A DNA stretch of 58,128 nucleotides from Lachnospiraceae bacterium (lineage in GTDB: Bacteria; Bacillota; Clostridia; Lachnospirales; Lachnospiraceae): assembly GCA_910575475.1 (NCBI GenBank), contig CAJTGD010000036.1:1339-59466 (forward strand), in the 5' to 3' direction. The notes below the pieces were generated by a model, which was given only the letters and a program-made list of their open reading frames with translations, made no database searches and was not told where the DNA came from. Below are positions 51,639-58,128 of this stretch, piece after piece. A program made the position numbers and the translations under genes. The stretch's first letter is position 1, and each line of letters starts with the position of its first letter.

Positions 51639-52952
51639 ATGTTTGATTTTGACAAGATTAAGGAAGCTGCCGGAGGGTATGAGAAGGATATGACCGCTTT
51701 CCTGCGTGCCATCGTAAAGAACCCGGGCGAGAGCTGTGATGAGAAGGCTCATATCGACACCATCGCCGCGGAGATGAAGAAGGTCGGATTCGATGAGGTT
51801 CAGATCGATCCTCAGGGAAATGTAATCGGCTACATGGGAACCGGCGACAAGATCATTGCTTACGATGCACATATCGACACCGTAGGAATCGGCAATATCG
51901 AGAACTGGAACTTTGATCCCTACGAGGGCTATGAGAACGAGACCGAGATCGGCGGACGCGGCGTGTCTGACCAGTGCGGCGGTATCGTATCTGCAGTATA
52001 CGGCGCAAAGATCATGAAGGACATGGACCTGATCCCGGAAGGCTGCAAGATCATGGTTGTAGGAACTGTTCAGGAAGAGGACTGCGACGGACTTTGCTGG
52101 CAGTACATCATCAACGAAGACAAGGTTCGCCCGGAATTTGTTGTTTCCACAGAGCCTACAGACGGCGGAATCTACCGCGGACAGAGAGGACGTATGGAGA
52201 TCCGTGTGGACGTGAAGGGCGTTTCCTGCCACGGTTCTGCTCCGGAGCGCGGTGACAACGCAATCTACAAGATGGCGGACATCCTCCAGGATATTCGCGC
52301 ATTGAATGAAAATGATGCGGAAGACGGAACCGAGATCAAGGGTCTTGTAAAGATGCTGGATGAAAAGTACAATCCGGACTGGGAAGAGGCTCGTTTCCTT
52401 GGACGCGGTACTGTAACCGTATCCCAGATCTTCTATACCTCCCCGAGCCGCTGTGCGGTTGCTGACTCCTGCGCGGTATCTCTGGATCGCCGTATGACCT
52501 TCGGCGAGACCTGGGAGAGCTGCCTGGATGAGATCCGCGCGCTGCCTAGCGTGAAGAAATACGGAGACGACGTTGTGGTTTCCATGTACAACTACGACCG
52601 TCCTTCCTACACAGGATGCGTATATGAGATCGAATGCTACTTCCCGACATGGGCGATCCCGAAGGATCACAAGGTAACGAAGGCTCTGGAAGCTGCTTAC
52701 AAGGGACTCTACGGCGATCAGAGGATCGGCGCTGCGGATACTCTGGAAATGCGTCAGGCACGTCCTCTGACCGACAAGTGGACCTTCTCCACCAACGGCG
52801 TTTCCATCATGGGAAGAAACGGAATCCCGTGCATCGGCTTCGGACCCGGCGCAGAGGCGCAGGCTCACGCTCCGAACGAAATGACCTGGAAGCAGGATCT
52901 GGTAACCTGCGCTGCTGTATACGCTGCGCTTCCGACAGAGTACTGCAAGTAA
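51639..52952 (+). CDS. ygeY: M20-family hydrolase YgeY
   Basis: A 437-aa zinc hydrolase of the M20 family. Metal ligands appear in 'IIAYDAHIDTVG', 'GVSDQCGGIVSAV', 'GTVQEEDCDGL', 'VVSTEPTDGGIYRG' and 'GAEAQAHAPNE'. Such enzymes hydrolyse N-carbamoyl or N-acyl amino acids; the likely substrate is a ureido intermediate preceding diaminopropionate. AAGGAGGATTTTAAAA precedes ATG. It lies between ygeX and ygeW in the same order as E. coli ygeY-ygeX-ygeW neighbours. Confidence 0.93.
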   Translation: MFDFDKIKEAAGGYEKDMTAFLRAIVKNPGESCDEKAHIDTIAAEMKKVGFDEVQIDPQGNVIGYMGTGDKIIAYDAHIDTVGIGNIENWNFDPYEGYENETEIGGRGVSDQCGGIVSAVYGAKIMKDMDLIPEGCKIMVVGTVQEEDCDGLCWQYIINEDKVRPEFVVSTEPTDGGIYRGQRGRMEIRVDVKGVSCHGSAPERGDNAIYKMADILQDIRALNENDAEDGTEIKGLVKMLDEKYNPDWEEARFLGRGTVTVSQIFYTSPSRCAVADSCAVSLDRRMTFGETWESCLDEIRALPSVKKYGDDVVVSMYNYDRPSYTGCVYEIECYFPTWAIPKDHKVTKALEAAYKGLYGDQRIGAADTLEMRQARPLTDKWTFSTNGVSIMGRNGIPCIGFGPGAEAQAHAPNEMTWKQDLVTCAAVYAALPTEYCK

Positions 52953-52994
52953 TCTAAACGACTTCATTTAACCCATTTTTTGCGCAGTTGGATC

Positions 52995-53047
52995 ATGCCT
53001 GCCGGAAATACATATAAAACTTTTGCCATGAAGTTTATGGCAGGCAT
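52995..53047. other. Stem-loop between ygeY and ygeW
   Basis: ATGCCTGCC (52995-53003) and GGCAGGCAT (53039-53047) form a perfect 9-bp stem. An inner AAACTT/AAGTTT stem (53017-53022 and 53031-53036) lies within it. It may be a processing or attenuation site between two catabolic genes. The remaining gap to 53157 is AT-rich without a gene. Confidence 0.55.
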
Positions 53048-53157
53048 TCCATTTGCACTCCTTTTTTGTTCTGCCGTAACAGCAGTGTACGGTACCATAT
53101 ATACGAAACCAATTATAACAGCACTATTTTACAAATTATTTTCAGGAGGATTTTACA

Positions 53158-54351
53158 ATGAAAACATTACAGGATTATATCGATAAGCTCAATGCGTTAA
53201 ACTTCAAAGACATGTACAATGGAGACTTCTTCCTCACATGGGAAAAGACAGACGATGAGATCGAAGCTGTATTTACCGTTGCTGACGCACTGCGCTTCAT
53301 GAGAGAGAACAACATTTCCACAAAGGTATTCGAGAGCGGCCTTGGAATCTCTTTATTCCGCGACAACTCTACCCGTACCCGTTTCTCCTTTGCTTCCGCC
53401 TGCAATCTGTTAGGTCTGGAGGTTCAGGATCTGGACGAAGGAAAATCTCAGGTAGCGCACGGCGAGACCGTTCGTGAGACCGCAAACATGATCTCCTTCA
53501 TGGCAGATGTCATCGGTATCCGTGACGATATGTACATCGGCAAGGGAAATGCTTATATGCACGAAGTTGTTGACGCAGTGACTCAGGGAAATAAGGACGG
53601 CATCCTGGAGCAGAAGCCTACCCTTGTAAACCTGCAGTGCGATATCGACCATCCGACACAGGCAATGGCAGATATGCTCCACATCATCCACGAATTCGGC
53701 GGTGTTGAGAATCTGAAGGGCAAGAAGCTGGCTATGACATGGGCTTACTCTCCGTCCTACGGCAAGCCGCTGTCCGTTCCTCAGGGAATCATCGGACTGA
53801 TGACACGTTTCGGCATGGACGTTGTACTGGCGCATCCGGAAGGCTACGAGGTATTCGAGGATGTAGAAGAGGTTGCGAAGAAGAACGCGGAGAAGTCCGG
53901 CGGTTCCTTCACCAAGACAAACAGCATGGCAGAGGCGTTCAAGGATGCGGACATCGTATATCCGAAGAGCTGGGCTCCCTTCGCTGCAATGGAAAAACGT
54001 ACCGAGCTGTACGGAAACGGCGACACAGACGGAATCAAGGCTCTGGAGAAGGAACTGCTCGCACAGAACGCGGAGCACAAGGACTGGGCTTGCACCGAAG
54101 AGCTGATGGCTACTACAAAGGACGGAAAGGCTCTGTATATGCACTGCCTGCCGGCTGATATCACAGGCGTAAGCTGTAAGGAAGGCGAAGTAGACGCGTC
54201 CGTATTTGACCGCTACAGAGATCCGCTGTACAAGGAAGCAAGCTTCAAGCCGTACATCATCGCTGCAATGATCTTCCTTGCAAAATTTGCAGATCCGGCT
54301 GACATCCTGAAGAAGCTGGAAGAAAACGGAACACCGAGAGTATTTAAGTAA
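53158..54351 (+). CDS. ygeW: Putative carbamoyltransferase YgeW
   Basis: A 397-aa member of the aspartate/ornithine transcarbamylase superfamily. The carbamoyl-phosphate motif is 'RDNSTRTRFSFASA'; 'DHPTQAMADML' and 'YMHCLPADI' are also conserved. Length matches E. coli YgeW (about 396 aa). In a catabolic setting it would run in reverse, phosphorolysing a carbamoyl or ureido compound to carbamoyl phosphate for the carbamate kinase downstream. AGGAGG precedes ATG. Confidence 0.95.
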   Translation: MKTLQDYIDKLNALNFKDMYNGDFFLTWEKTDDEIEAVFTVADALRFMRENNISTKVFESGLGISLFRDNSTRTRFSFASACNLLGLEVQDLDEGKSQVAHGETVRETANMISFMADVIGIRDDMYIGKGNAYMHEVVDAVTQGNKDGILEQKPTLVNLQCDIDHPTQAMADMLHIIHEFGGVENLKGKKLAMTWAYSPSYGKPLSVPQGIIGLMTRFGMDVVLAHPEGYEVFEDVEEVAKKNAEKSGGSFTKTNSMAEAFKDADIVYPKSWAPFAAMEKRTELYGNGDTDGIKALEKELLAQNAEHKDWACTEELMATTKDGKALYMHCLPADITGVSCKEGEVDASVFDRYRDPLYKEASFKPYIIAAMIFLAKFADPADILKKLEENGTPRVFK

Positions 54352-54358
54352 TCGTCGG

Positions 54359-54512
54359 GAACAGCAGCAATATGAAAAAACAGACTGTGCAAGTTTACTT
54401 GCTAAGGGCTGATTTTTCATATTGCTATTGGGCGGGACGCCCATGAACCTCAGACAGGAGCTTCGAAGAAGCGGATAATCTGCGCAGCAGATGGGTCTGA
54501 GGTCTGCTGTTC
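54359..54512 (+). ncRNA. Multi-branched structured element between ygeW and yqeA
   Basis: An outer 9-bp stem GAACAGCAG (54359-54367)/CTGCTGTTC (54504-54512) encloses three arms. Arm A is a 14-bp stem AGCAATATGAAAAA (54366-54379) with TTTTTCATATTGCT (54413-54426). Arm B is GGGCG (54430-54434) with CGCCC (54438-54442). Arm C is CCTCAGAC (54448-54455) with GTCTGAGG (54495-54502), itself holding GCTTC-GAA-GAAGC and ATCTGC-GCA-GCAGAT hairpins. Arm A shares 2 nt with the outer stem. The terminal CTGCTGTTCTGAAT resembles the motifs at 47747 and 49231. It could be a leader RNA of yqeA, a regulatory element or a nested mobile repeat. Confidence 0.6.
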
Positions 54513-54562
54513 TGAATTGGAAATCGTTACATTCAAGAATCCTTACAGATAGAAAGGCAAAT

Positions 54563-55510
54563 ATGATGTCGAAAAAGAAAAGAGTTGTCATCGCGCTTGG
54601 CGGAAATGCTCTTGGAAATACTCTGCCGGAGCAGATGGCAGCAGTAAAGATTACTGCAAAGGCAATCGTAGATTTGATCGAAGACGGCTGTGAAGTCGTA
54701 GTATCCCATGGAAACGGCCCCCAGGTCGGCATGATCAACAATGCCATGATCGCATTGACCCATGAAGATCTGGAACAGCCCAACACTCCGCTCTCCGTAT
54801 GCGTTGCCATGAGCCAGGCTTATATCGGATATGACCTGCAGAACGCGCTCCGCGAAGAGCTTTTGAACCGCAATATCACGGACATCCCGGTAGCGACCAT
54901 GATCACCCAGGTCCGTGTGGATGAAAATGACCCTGCTTTCCAGAATCCCAGCAAGCCCATCGGCAAGTTTGTGGATGCGGAACAGGCGAAGATGATGGAA
55001 GAAAAATTCAACTATATCATGAAGGAAGACGCAGGACGCGGCTACCGCCGTGTAGTTGCTTCCCCGAAGCCGGCGGAGATCATCGAGATCGGCACCATAC
55101 GCACCATGGTGGACGCAGGCAATCTGGTCATTGCCGGAGGCGGCGGCGGGATCCCCGTCACCAGGCAGGGCAATCACTTAAAAGGCGCCAGCGCCGTAAT
55201 AGACAAGGACTTTGCAAGCTGCCTGATCGCAAAGGAGCTGGATGCGGATTATCTGATCATCCTCACGGCCGTAGAAAAGGTTGCCCTGAACTTCGGCAAG
55301 CCGGATGAAAAATGGCTCAGCGACGTCTCTGTCGAAGAGGCGGAGCAGTATGTTAAGGAAGGCCACTTCGCACCGGGCTCCATGCTTCCGAAGGTACAGG
55401 CTGCGATGGATTTCGCATCCTCCAAGCCGGGACGCACCGCGCTGATCACACTGCTGGAAAAATCCAGAGATGCAGTACAGGGCAAGACCGGAACGATGTT
55501 CCATGCTTAA
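54563..55510 (+). CDS. yqeA: Carbamate kinase (YqeA/ArcC type)
   Basis: A 315-aa amino-acid-kinase-fold enzyme that turns carbamoyl phosphate and ADP into ATP, CO2 and ammonia. It begins 'RVVIALGGNALGNTLPEQ', then 'VVVSHGNGPQVGMINNAM' and 'VIAGGGGGIPVTRQGNHL'. ATG at 54563 follows AGAAAGGCAAAT; 24 codons upstream belong to the structured element. Its place after ygeW makes it the energy-yielding last step of the purine fragment pathway. Confidence 0.95.
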   Translation: MMSKKKRVVIALGGNALGNTLPEQMAAVKITAKAIVDLIEDGCEVVVSHGNGPQVGMINNAMIALTHEDLEQPNTPLSVCVAMSQAYIGYDLQNALREELLNRNITDIPVATMITQVRVDENDPAFQNPSKPIGKFVDAEQAKMMEEKFNYIMKEDAGRGYRRVVASPKPAEIIEIGTIRTMVDAGNLVIAGGGGGIPVTRQGNHLKGASAVIDKDFASCLIAKELDADYLIILTAVEKVALNFGKPDEKWLSDVSVEEAEQYVKEGHFAPGSMLPKVQAAMDFASSKPGRTALITLLEKSRDAVQGKTGTMFHA

Positions 55511-55570
55511 GATCATTCTCCCATCTTGTTTCTATCAGATGGAATGATGGTAAAACAAACATCCGGTCAC

Positions 55571-55600
55571 GCCTGCCGCTGAGTACGCGCGGCGGCAGGC
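55571..55600 (+). terminator. Hairpin after carbamate kinase gene
   Basis: GCCTGCCGC (55571-55579) and GCGGCAGGC (55592-55600) form a perfect 9-bp stem 60 nt after the yqeA stop codon. There is no T-run, so it may block RNA decay rather than terminate. Confidence 0.45.
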
Positions 55601-55690
55601 GGAGCCGGAACAAAACTGACATGATTACCATTATGGTTGACACCTCGCAGGTGTGAGCTGTAATTGACTGACTCCATAAAACTCCTCATG

Positions 55691-55800
55691 AAGGGGGCTG
55701 TCGGAACATGCTGTTTGTCCCGCAAGATATGCTCATGAAGTATTATGAATCACAGCAATATCTTGCAGTACGACCGTCATTTTCTGCCGGCTCCCTTTTT
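55691..55800 (+). terminator. Large imperfect stem-loop, terminator or small mobile repeat
   Basis: AAGGGGGCTGTCGGAA (55691-55706) pairs imperfectly with TTCTGCCGGCTCCCTT (55782-55797), and T5 ends the structure. Inside, GCAAGATAT (55722-55730) and ATATCTTGC (55758-55766) form a 9-bp stem. CTCATGAAG is repeated at 55685 and 55731. The nested inverted repeats look like a short mobile repeat now serving as a terminator. The rest of 55511-55860 has no gene. Confidence 0.45.
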
Positions 55801-55860
55801 AGATTTCTCTAAACCTGGCGAAACAACGGCCCTGCCCACTTGACGCAATACTTCTGGGGC

Positions 55861-57207
55861 TTAAAATTCCAGACACGCCTTAAACTGGTCGCAGTCGATC
55901 CGGATATCAAATTCCCCGCCCAGGGCTTTCACATACGTGCTCACGATCGCCAGCCCCAGACCGTTCCCTTCGCTGGTCCTGGACTGATCCCCCCGGGCAA
56001 AGCGTTCGATGATATCCTCTTTCGTAAAGTCCATATCATAACCCGCCGTATTGGTGATCTCGATACAGATTTTTTCCTTCTGCTCTGCCGGCTGATCGAA
56101 GCTTACTTTCTGTAAGACCGAATCCGGTATCTCGATTAGATGGATGTCCCCCTGTGCGTCTCCGTCCCCAGGCTCTGTCCGCTTGATAAATGTTTTCACG
56201 AATACTCTCGTATTTTCGGCGGAATATTTCAATGCATTCTCGATCAGATTCTGGCAGATACGGTAAAAATACATATTGTCCGAATGAATCTCCGTATTTT
56301 CCTTCGTAAGCTGTGTCACGAATTTCAGTCCGCTTTCCCGGATCCGGTCATCCATATCCGCAAAAATCTGCTCGATCAGGCGGTTCACCTCAAACTGTTC
56401 CCTGTGCAGCTCCACATTGCCGCTGCTTGCCTTTGCCAGAGAGAACAGGCTGTTGATCATTTCTCCCAGCTTCTGTGTCCTGGCAGAGATCACATCCACA
56501 TAATCCCGCACAGCATCACTCAGCTCCTCCTTCTTGAGCAGTTCCAGATAGCCCACGATAGAAGTCAAAGGTGTTTTCAGGTCATGGGATACATTGGTGA
56601 TCAGATCCACCCGGAGCTGGTCGCTGCGTGAGACCTTCTCCAGGCTTTTTTTCTCAATCTCCAATGCCTCCGCCAGCCGCTTCTGCTGCATGGCCTCCAT
56701 CTGATCCATCATGCAGTCCAGCCTCTGCTCCCAAAAGTGATTGACTCTTCTCTGGCAGATCAGGAATTGTAGCAAAGCCGTAATAATGATCACATACCCC
56801 GGCGCATAGTTGTACCACCAACCGCCCATATACATGATTGCCGCGTCAACAAGCAAATACACGATTCCGGGCAGACTTCCCGCCTTACCGATCCGATACA
56901 GCCGTTTCCTGGATTGATCCCGGCTTTCCTTCCATTTCTCATAATCATATTCCCGGCTTTCCTCCGGCTCTCCATAGCGCCGGTTCAGATACAGACTCAA
57001 AAGTCTCCATAAGCCCGTCCCCAGAAGCAAATTTCCCATTACTCCAAAAAAAAGCGTGTTTCTTGAAGAATGATTTCCTCTAAATTCCAACATGATCCAA
57101 ATTGACAAAAGCCCCCCTGCCGGTAATATGGTTCCGAACAAGATCTGCAGATTCTTTCCCCAGAGCTGTGTTATGTATTCAATCCTGTTTTTCCATTTTG
57201 TACCCAA
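55861..57207 (-). CDS. Sensor histidine kinase (VanS/PhoR-like)
   Basis: A 448-aa kinase. Two hydrophobic pairs (about 20-65 and 115-155) form the membrane sensor. The H box is 'VSHDLKTPLTSIVGYLELL'; then come the N box 'QNLIENALKYSAENT' and G boxes 'ERFARGDQSRTSEGNGLGLA'. The ORF start is TTG at 57207, overlapping the regulator gene by 29 nt with only a GGGG-type site, so the exact start is uncertain. It pairs with the OmpR-type regulator upstream. VanS-like kinases often sense cell-wall stress, but the ligand here is unknown. Confidence 0.9.
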   Translation of the reverse strand: MGTKWKNRIEYITQLWGKNLQILFGTILPAGGLLSIWIMLEFRGNHSSRNTLFFGVMGNLLLGTGLWRLLSLYLNRRYGEPEESREYDYEKWKESRDQSRKRLYRIGKAGSLPGIVYLLVDAAIMYMGGWWYNYAPGYVIIITALLQFLICQRRVNHFWEQRLDCMMDQMEAMQQKRLAEALEIEKKSLEKVSRSDQLRVDLITNVSHDLKTPLTSIVGYLELLKKEELSDAVRDYVDVISARTQKLGEMINSLFSLAKASSGNVELHREQFEVNRLIEQIFADMDDRIRESGLKFVTQLTKENTEIHSDNMYFYRICQNLIENALKYSAENTRVFVKTFIKRTEPGDGDAQGDIHLIEIPDSVLQKVSFDQPAEQKEKICIEITNTAGYDMDFTKEDIIERFARGDQSRTSEGNGLGLAIVSTYVKALGGEFDIRIDCDQFKACLEF

Positions 57208-57886
57208 TGCCCCACACCACCTTTACATACCTCGGTTTCTTTGCATCGATCTCTATCTTTTCACGGATATGCCGGATATGCACCATGACCGTATTCTCCA
57301 CCGTATAATCCGCTACTCCGCCCCAGACGCGTTCGTAAATCTGTTCCGCCGGAAATACCTGCCCGGGATGCTCCATGAAAAGCTCCAGGATCTTGTACTC
57401 CGTAGCGGTCAGATGCACCTCCTCCCCTTCCACGATCACCACCCGCTGCTTTTTGTCCAGCACCAGGCCGCCGTTGACGATCCTGTCCTTTGCTGCTTCC
57501 GGTTTCTTCTCTCCCCATGCGTGATACCGCCGCAGGTGCGCCTTGATCCGGGCAGTCAGCTCCGCCGGATTATAGGGCTTTTCCACATAATCATCGGCCC
57601 CCAGGGTCAGCCCGGAAACCTTGTCGCTCTCCTCGGTCTTGGCCGACAGGATGATCACCGGGATCCTGCTTTTCTCCCGAAGCTTCATCAATGCCGAAAG
57701 TCCGTTGAGCCGGGGCATCATCACGTCCAGAAGGATCAGGTCGATCCTTTCCCGTTCCAGAGCATCCAGTGCTTCCATTCCGTCATACGCCTTCACCACC
57801 CGATAGCCCTCATATTTCAGCAGTTCGCTGATGGAATACACAATCTCTTTATTATCATCCACGACCAGTATCGTCTCATTCTCCAT
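57179..57886 (-). CDS. OmpR-family response regulator (VanR-like)
   Basis: A 235-aa regulator. The receiver has 'ILVVDDNKEIVYSISELLKY', phosphoacceptor 'LILLDVMMPRLNGLSAL' and 'GADDYVEKPYNPAELTARI'. The winged helix ('TATEYKILELFMEHPGQVF', 'ENTVMVHIRHIREKIE') is of the OmpR/PhoB type. ATG follows GAGGAGGGGATCTGC. A TTGAGT-17-TATTAT promoter lies upstream. Confidence 0.95.
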   Translation of the reverse strand: MENETILVVDDNKEIVYSISELLKYEGYRVVKAYDGMEALDALERERIDLILLDVMMPRLNGLSALMKLREKSRIPVIILSAKTEESDKVSGLTLGADDYVEKPYNPAELTARIKAHLRRYHAWGEKKPEAAKDRIVNGGLVLDKKQRVVIVEGEEVHLTATEYKILELFMEHPGQVFPAEQIYERVWGGVADYTVENTVMVHIRHIREKIEIDAKKPRYVKVVWGIGYKMEKQD

Positions 57887-57915
57887 GCAGATCCCCTCCT
57901 CTTCATACGATTACT

Positions 57916-57944
57916 ATAATAAAACCCGCTTAAAAGAAACTCAA
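57916..57944 (-). promoter_or_regulatory. Promoter of VanRS-like operon
   Basis: The minus strand reads TTGAGT (57944-57939), a 17-bp spacer and TATTAT (57921-57916), about 30 nt before the regulator start. Confidence 0.65.
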
Positions 57945-58039
57945 TATAATTCTTAAAAAATTCTTAACATAAAAATGCTTTCAGTCAGCTTGGAATGCCA
58001 CAAAGGTTTCAGCTCTGACGCTTAAAAAAAATTAATAAA

Positions 58040-58128
58040 AAAACCTCCCATTTTACGGGGAAATAAGAGATAATAGAATTAACCAAAAAACTATTTTTTC
58101 GCATTACCCATAAAAGAGAGGAGGTTTT
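58040..58128 (+). promoter_or_regulatory. Leader and ribosome site of a gene beyond the edge
   Basis: The window ends in GAGAGGAGGTTTT, a strong Shine-Dalgarno, so a plus-strand gene should start just beyond 58128. TAGAAT (58074-58079) with a weak TTTACG (16-bp spacer) may be its promoter. AAAACCTCC (58040-58048) is the exact complement of GGAGGTTTT (58120-58128). Confidence 0.4.

Noticed and set aside
52980..53186. 68-codon frame between ygeY and ygeW
   Set aside because: It spans a stem-loop and the ygeW ribosome site and start, has no ribosome site of its own and is not convincing as a protein.

Overview
The window looks like a chromosomal segment of a gut Firmicute of the family Lachnospiraceae (Clostridium cluster XIVa). 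The evidence is the 5' end of a 16S rRNA gene at the left edge, AGGAGG-type ribosome sites, a moderately GC-rich coding background, and anaerobic selenium/molybdenum enzymes. The exact genus cannot be fixed from the 213 rRNA bases present.

Layout. 1-1060: 16S rRNA 5' end and two tRNA-Ser genes (GGA, UGA), all on the minus strand, each with its own promoter. 1200-4480: a consensus promoter with two palindromic operators drives DUF2812 - PadR - DUF2812. 4500-11050 (minus): a Ca2+/Na+ exchanger, pyrF-pyrK-pyrD, a condensation-type acyltransferase/membrane protein and an HSL-type hydrolase. 11330-16400: an FtsX/MacB-type ABC exporter whose ATPase carries an in-frame repeat insertion, its XRE regulator, a cupin and a small antitoxin-like gene. 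16440-20145: three small envelope proteins and an IS1634-family element that cuts off an ABC-2 permease gene. 20315-26780 (minus): a class II lanthipeptide locus made of an unknown 193-aa protein, a LytTR regulator, a GHKL kinase, a very short lanthipeptide precursor overlapping the kinase 3' end, and full-length LanM. 26908-28870: a small membrane protein, radA and a YjfB protein.

29005-38211 (minus) is a collinear block for selenium and molybdenum cofactor supply: ridA, a MocA/ModE-like fusion, a MoeA-like protein, moaA, a MOSC-MogA fusion, modA, modB, modC, selD and a LysR regulator. 38407-55510 is an anaerobic purine (xanthine/uric acid) catabolic cluster. On the minus strand it has an NCS2 permease, ssnA, ygfK, yqeB, a fused [2Fe-2S]/molybdenum hydroxylase of the XdhD type and a four-cluster ferredoxin. 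On the plus strand it has ygeX, ygeY, ygeW and yqeA (carbamate kinase). Two YheO/DauR-like regulators sit at its divergent promoters. The two blocks fit together: selD plus YqeB would give the hydroxylase its labile selenium, mod/moa its molybdopterin, and the ygeX/Y/W/yqeA products would carry ring fragments to ammonia, carbamoyl phosphate and ATP. No selA, selB or selC is present, which fits the 'orphan SelD' pattern. The window ends with a VanRS/OmpR-type two-component pair and the ribosome site of a gene beyond the edge.

The most novel items are the hidden 47-codon lanthipeptide gene with a lacticin-481-like ring motif but no GG leader end, the about 154-nt multi-branched structured element between ygeW and yqeA with related stem-loops ahead of ssnA and the purine permease, the duplicated-repeat insertion inside an ABC ATPase, and the paired TATCGA-N3-TCGATA operators.
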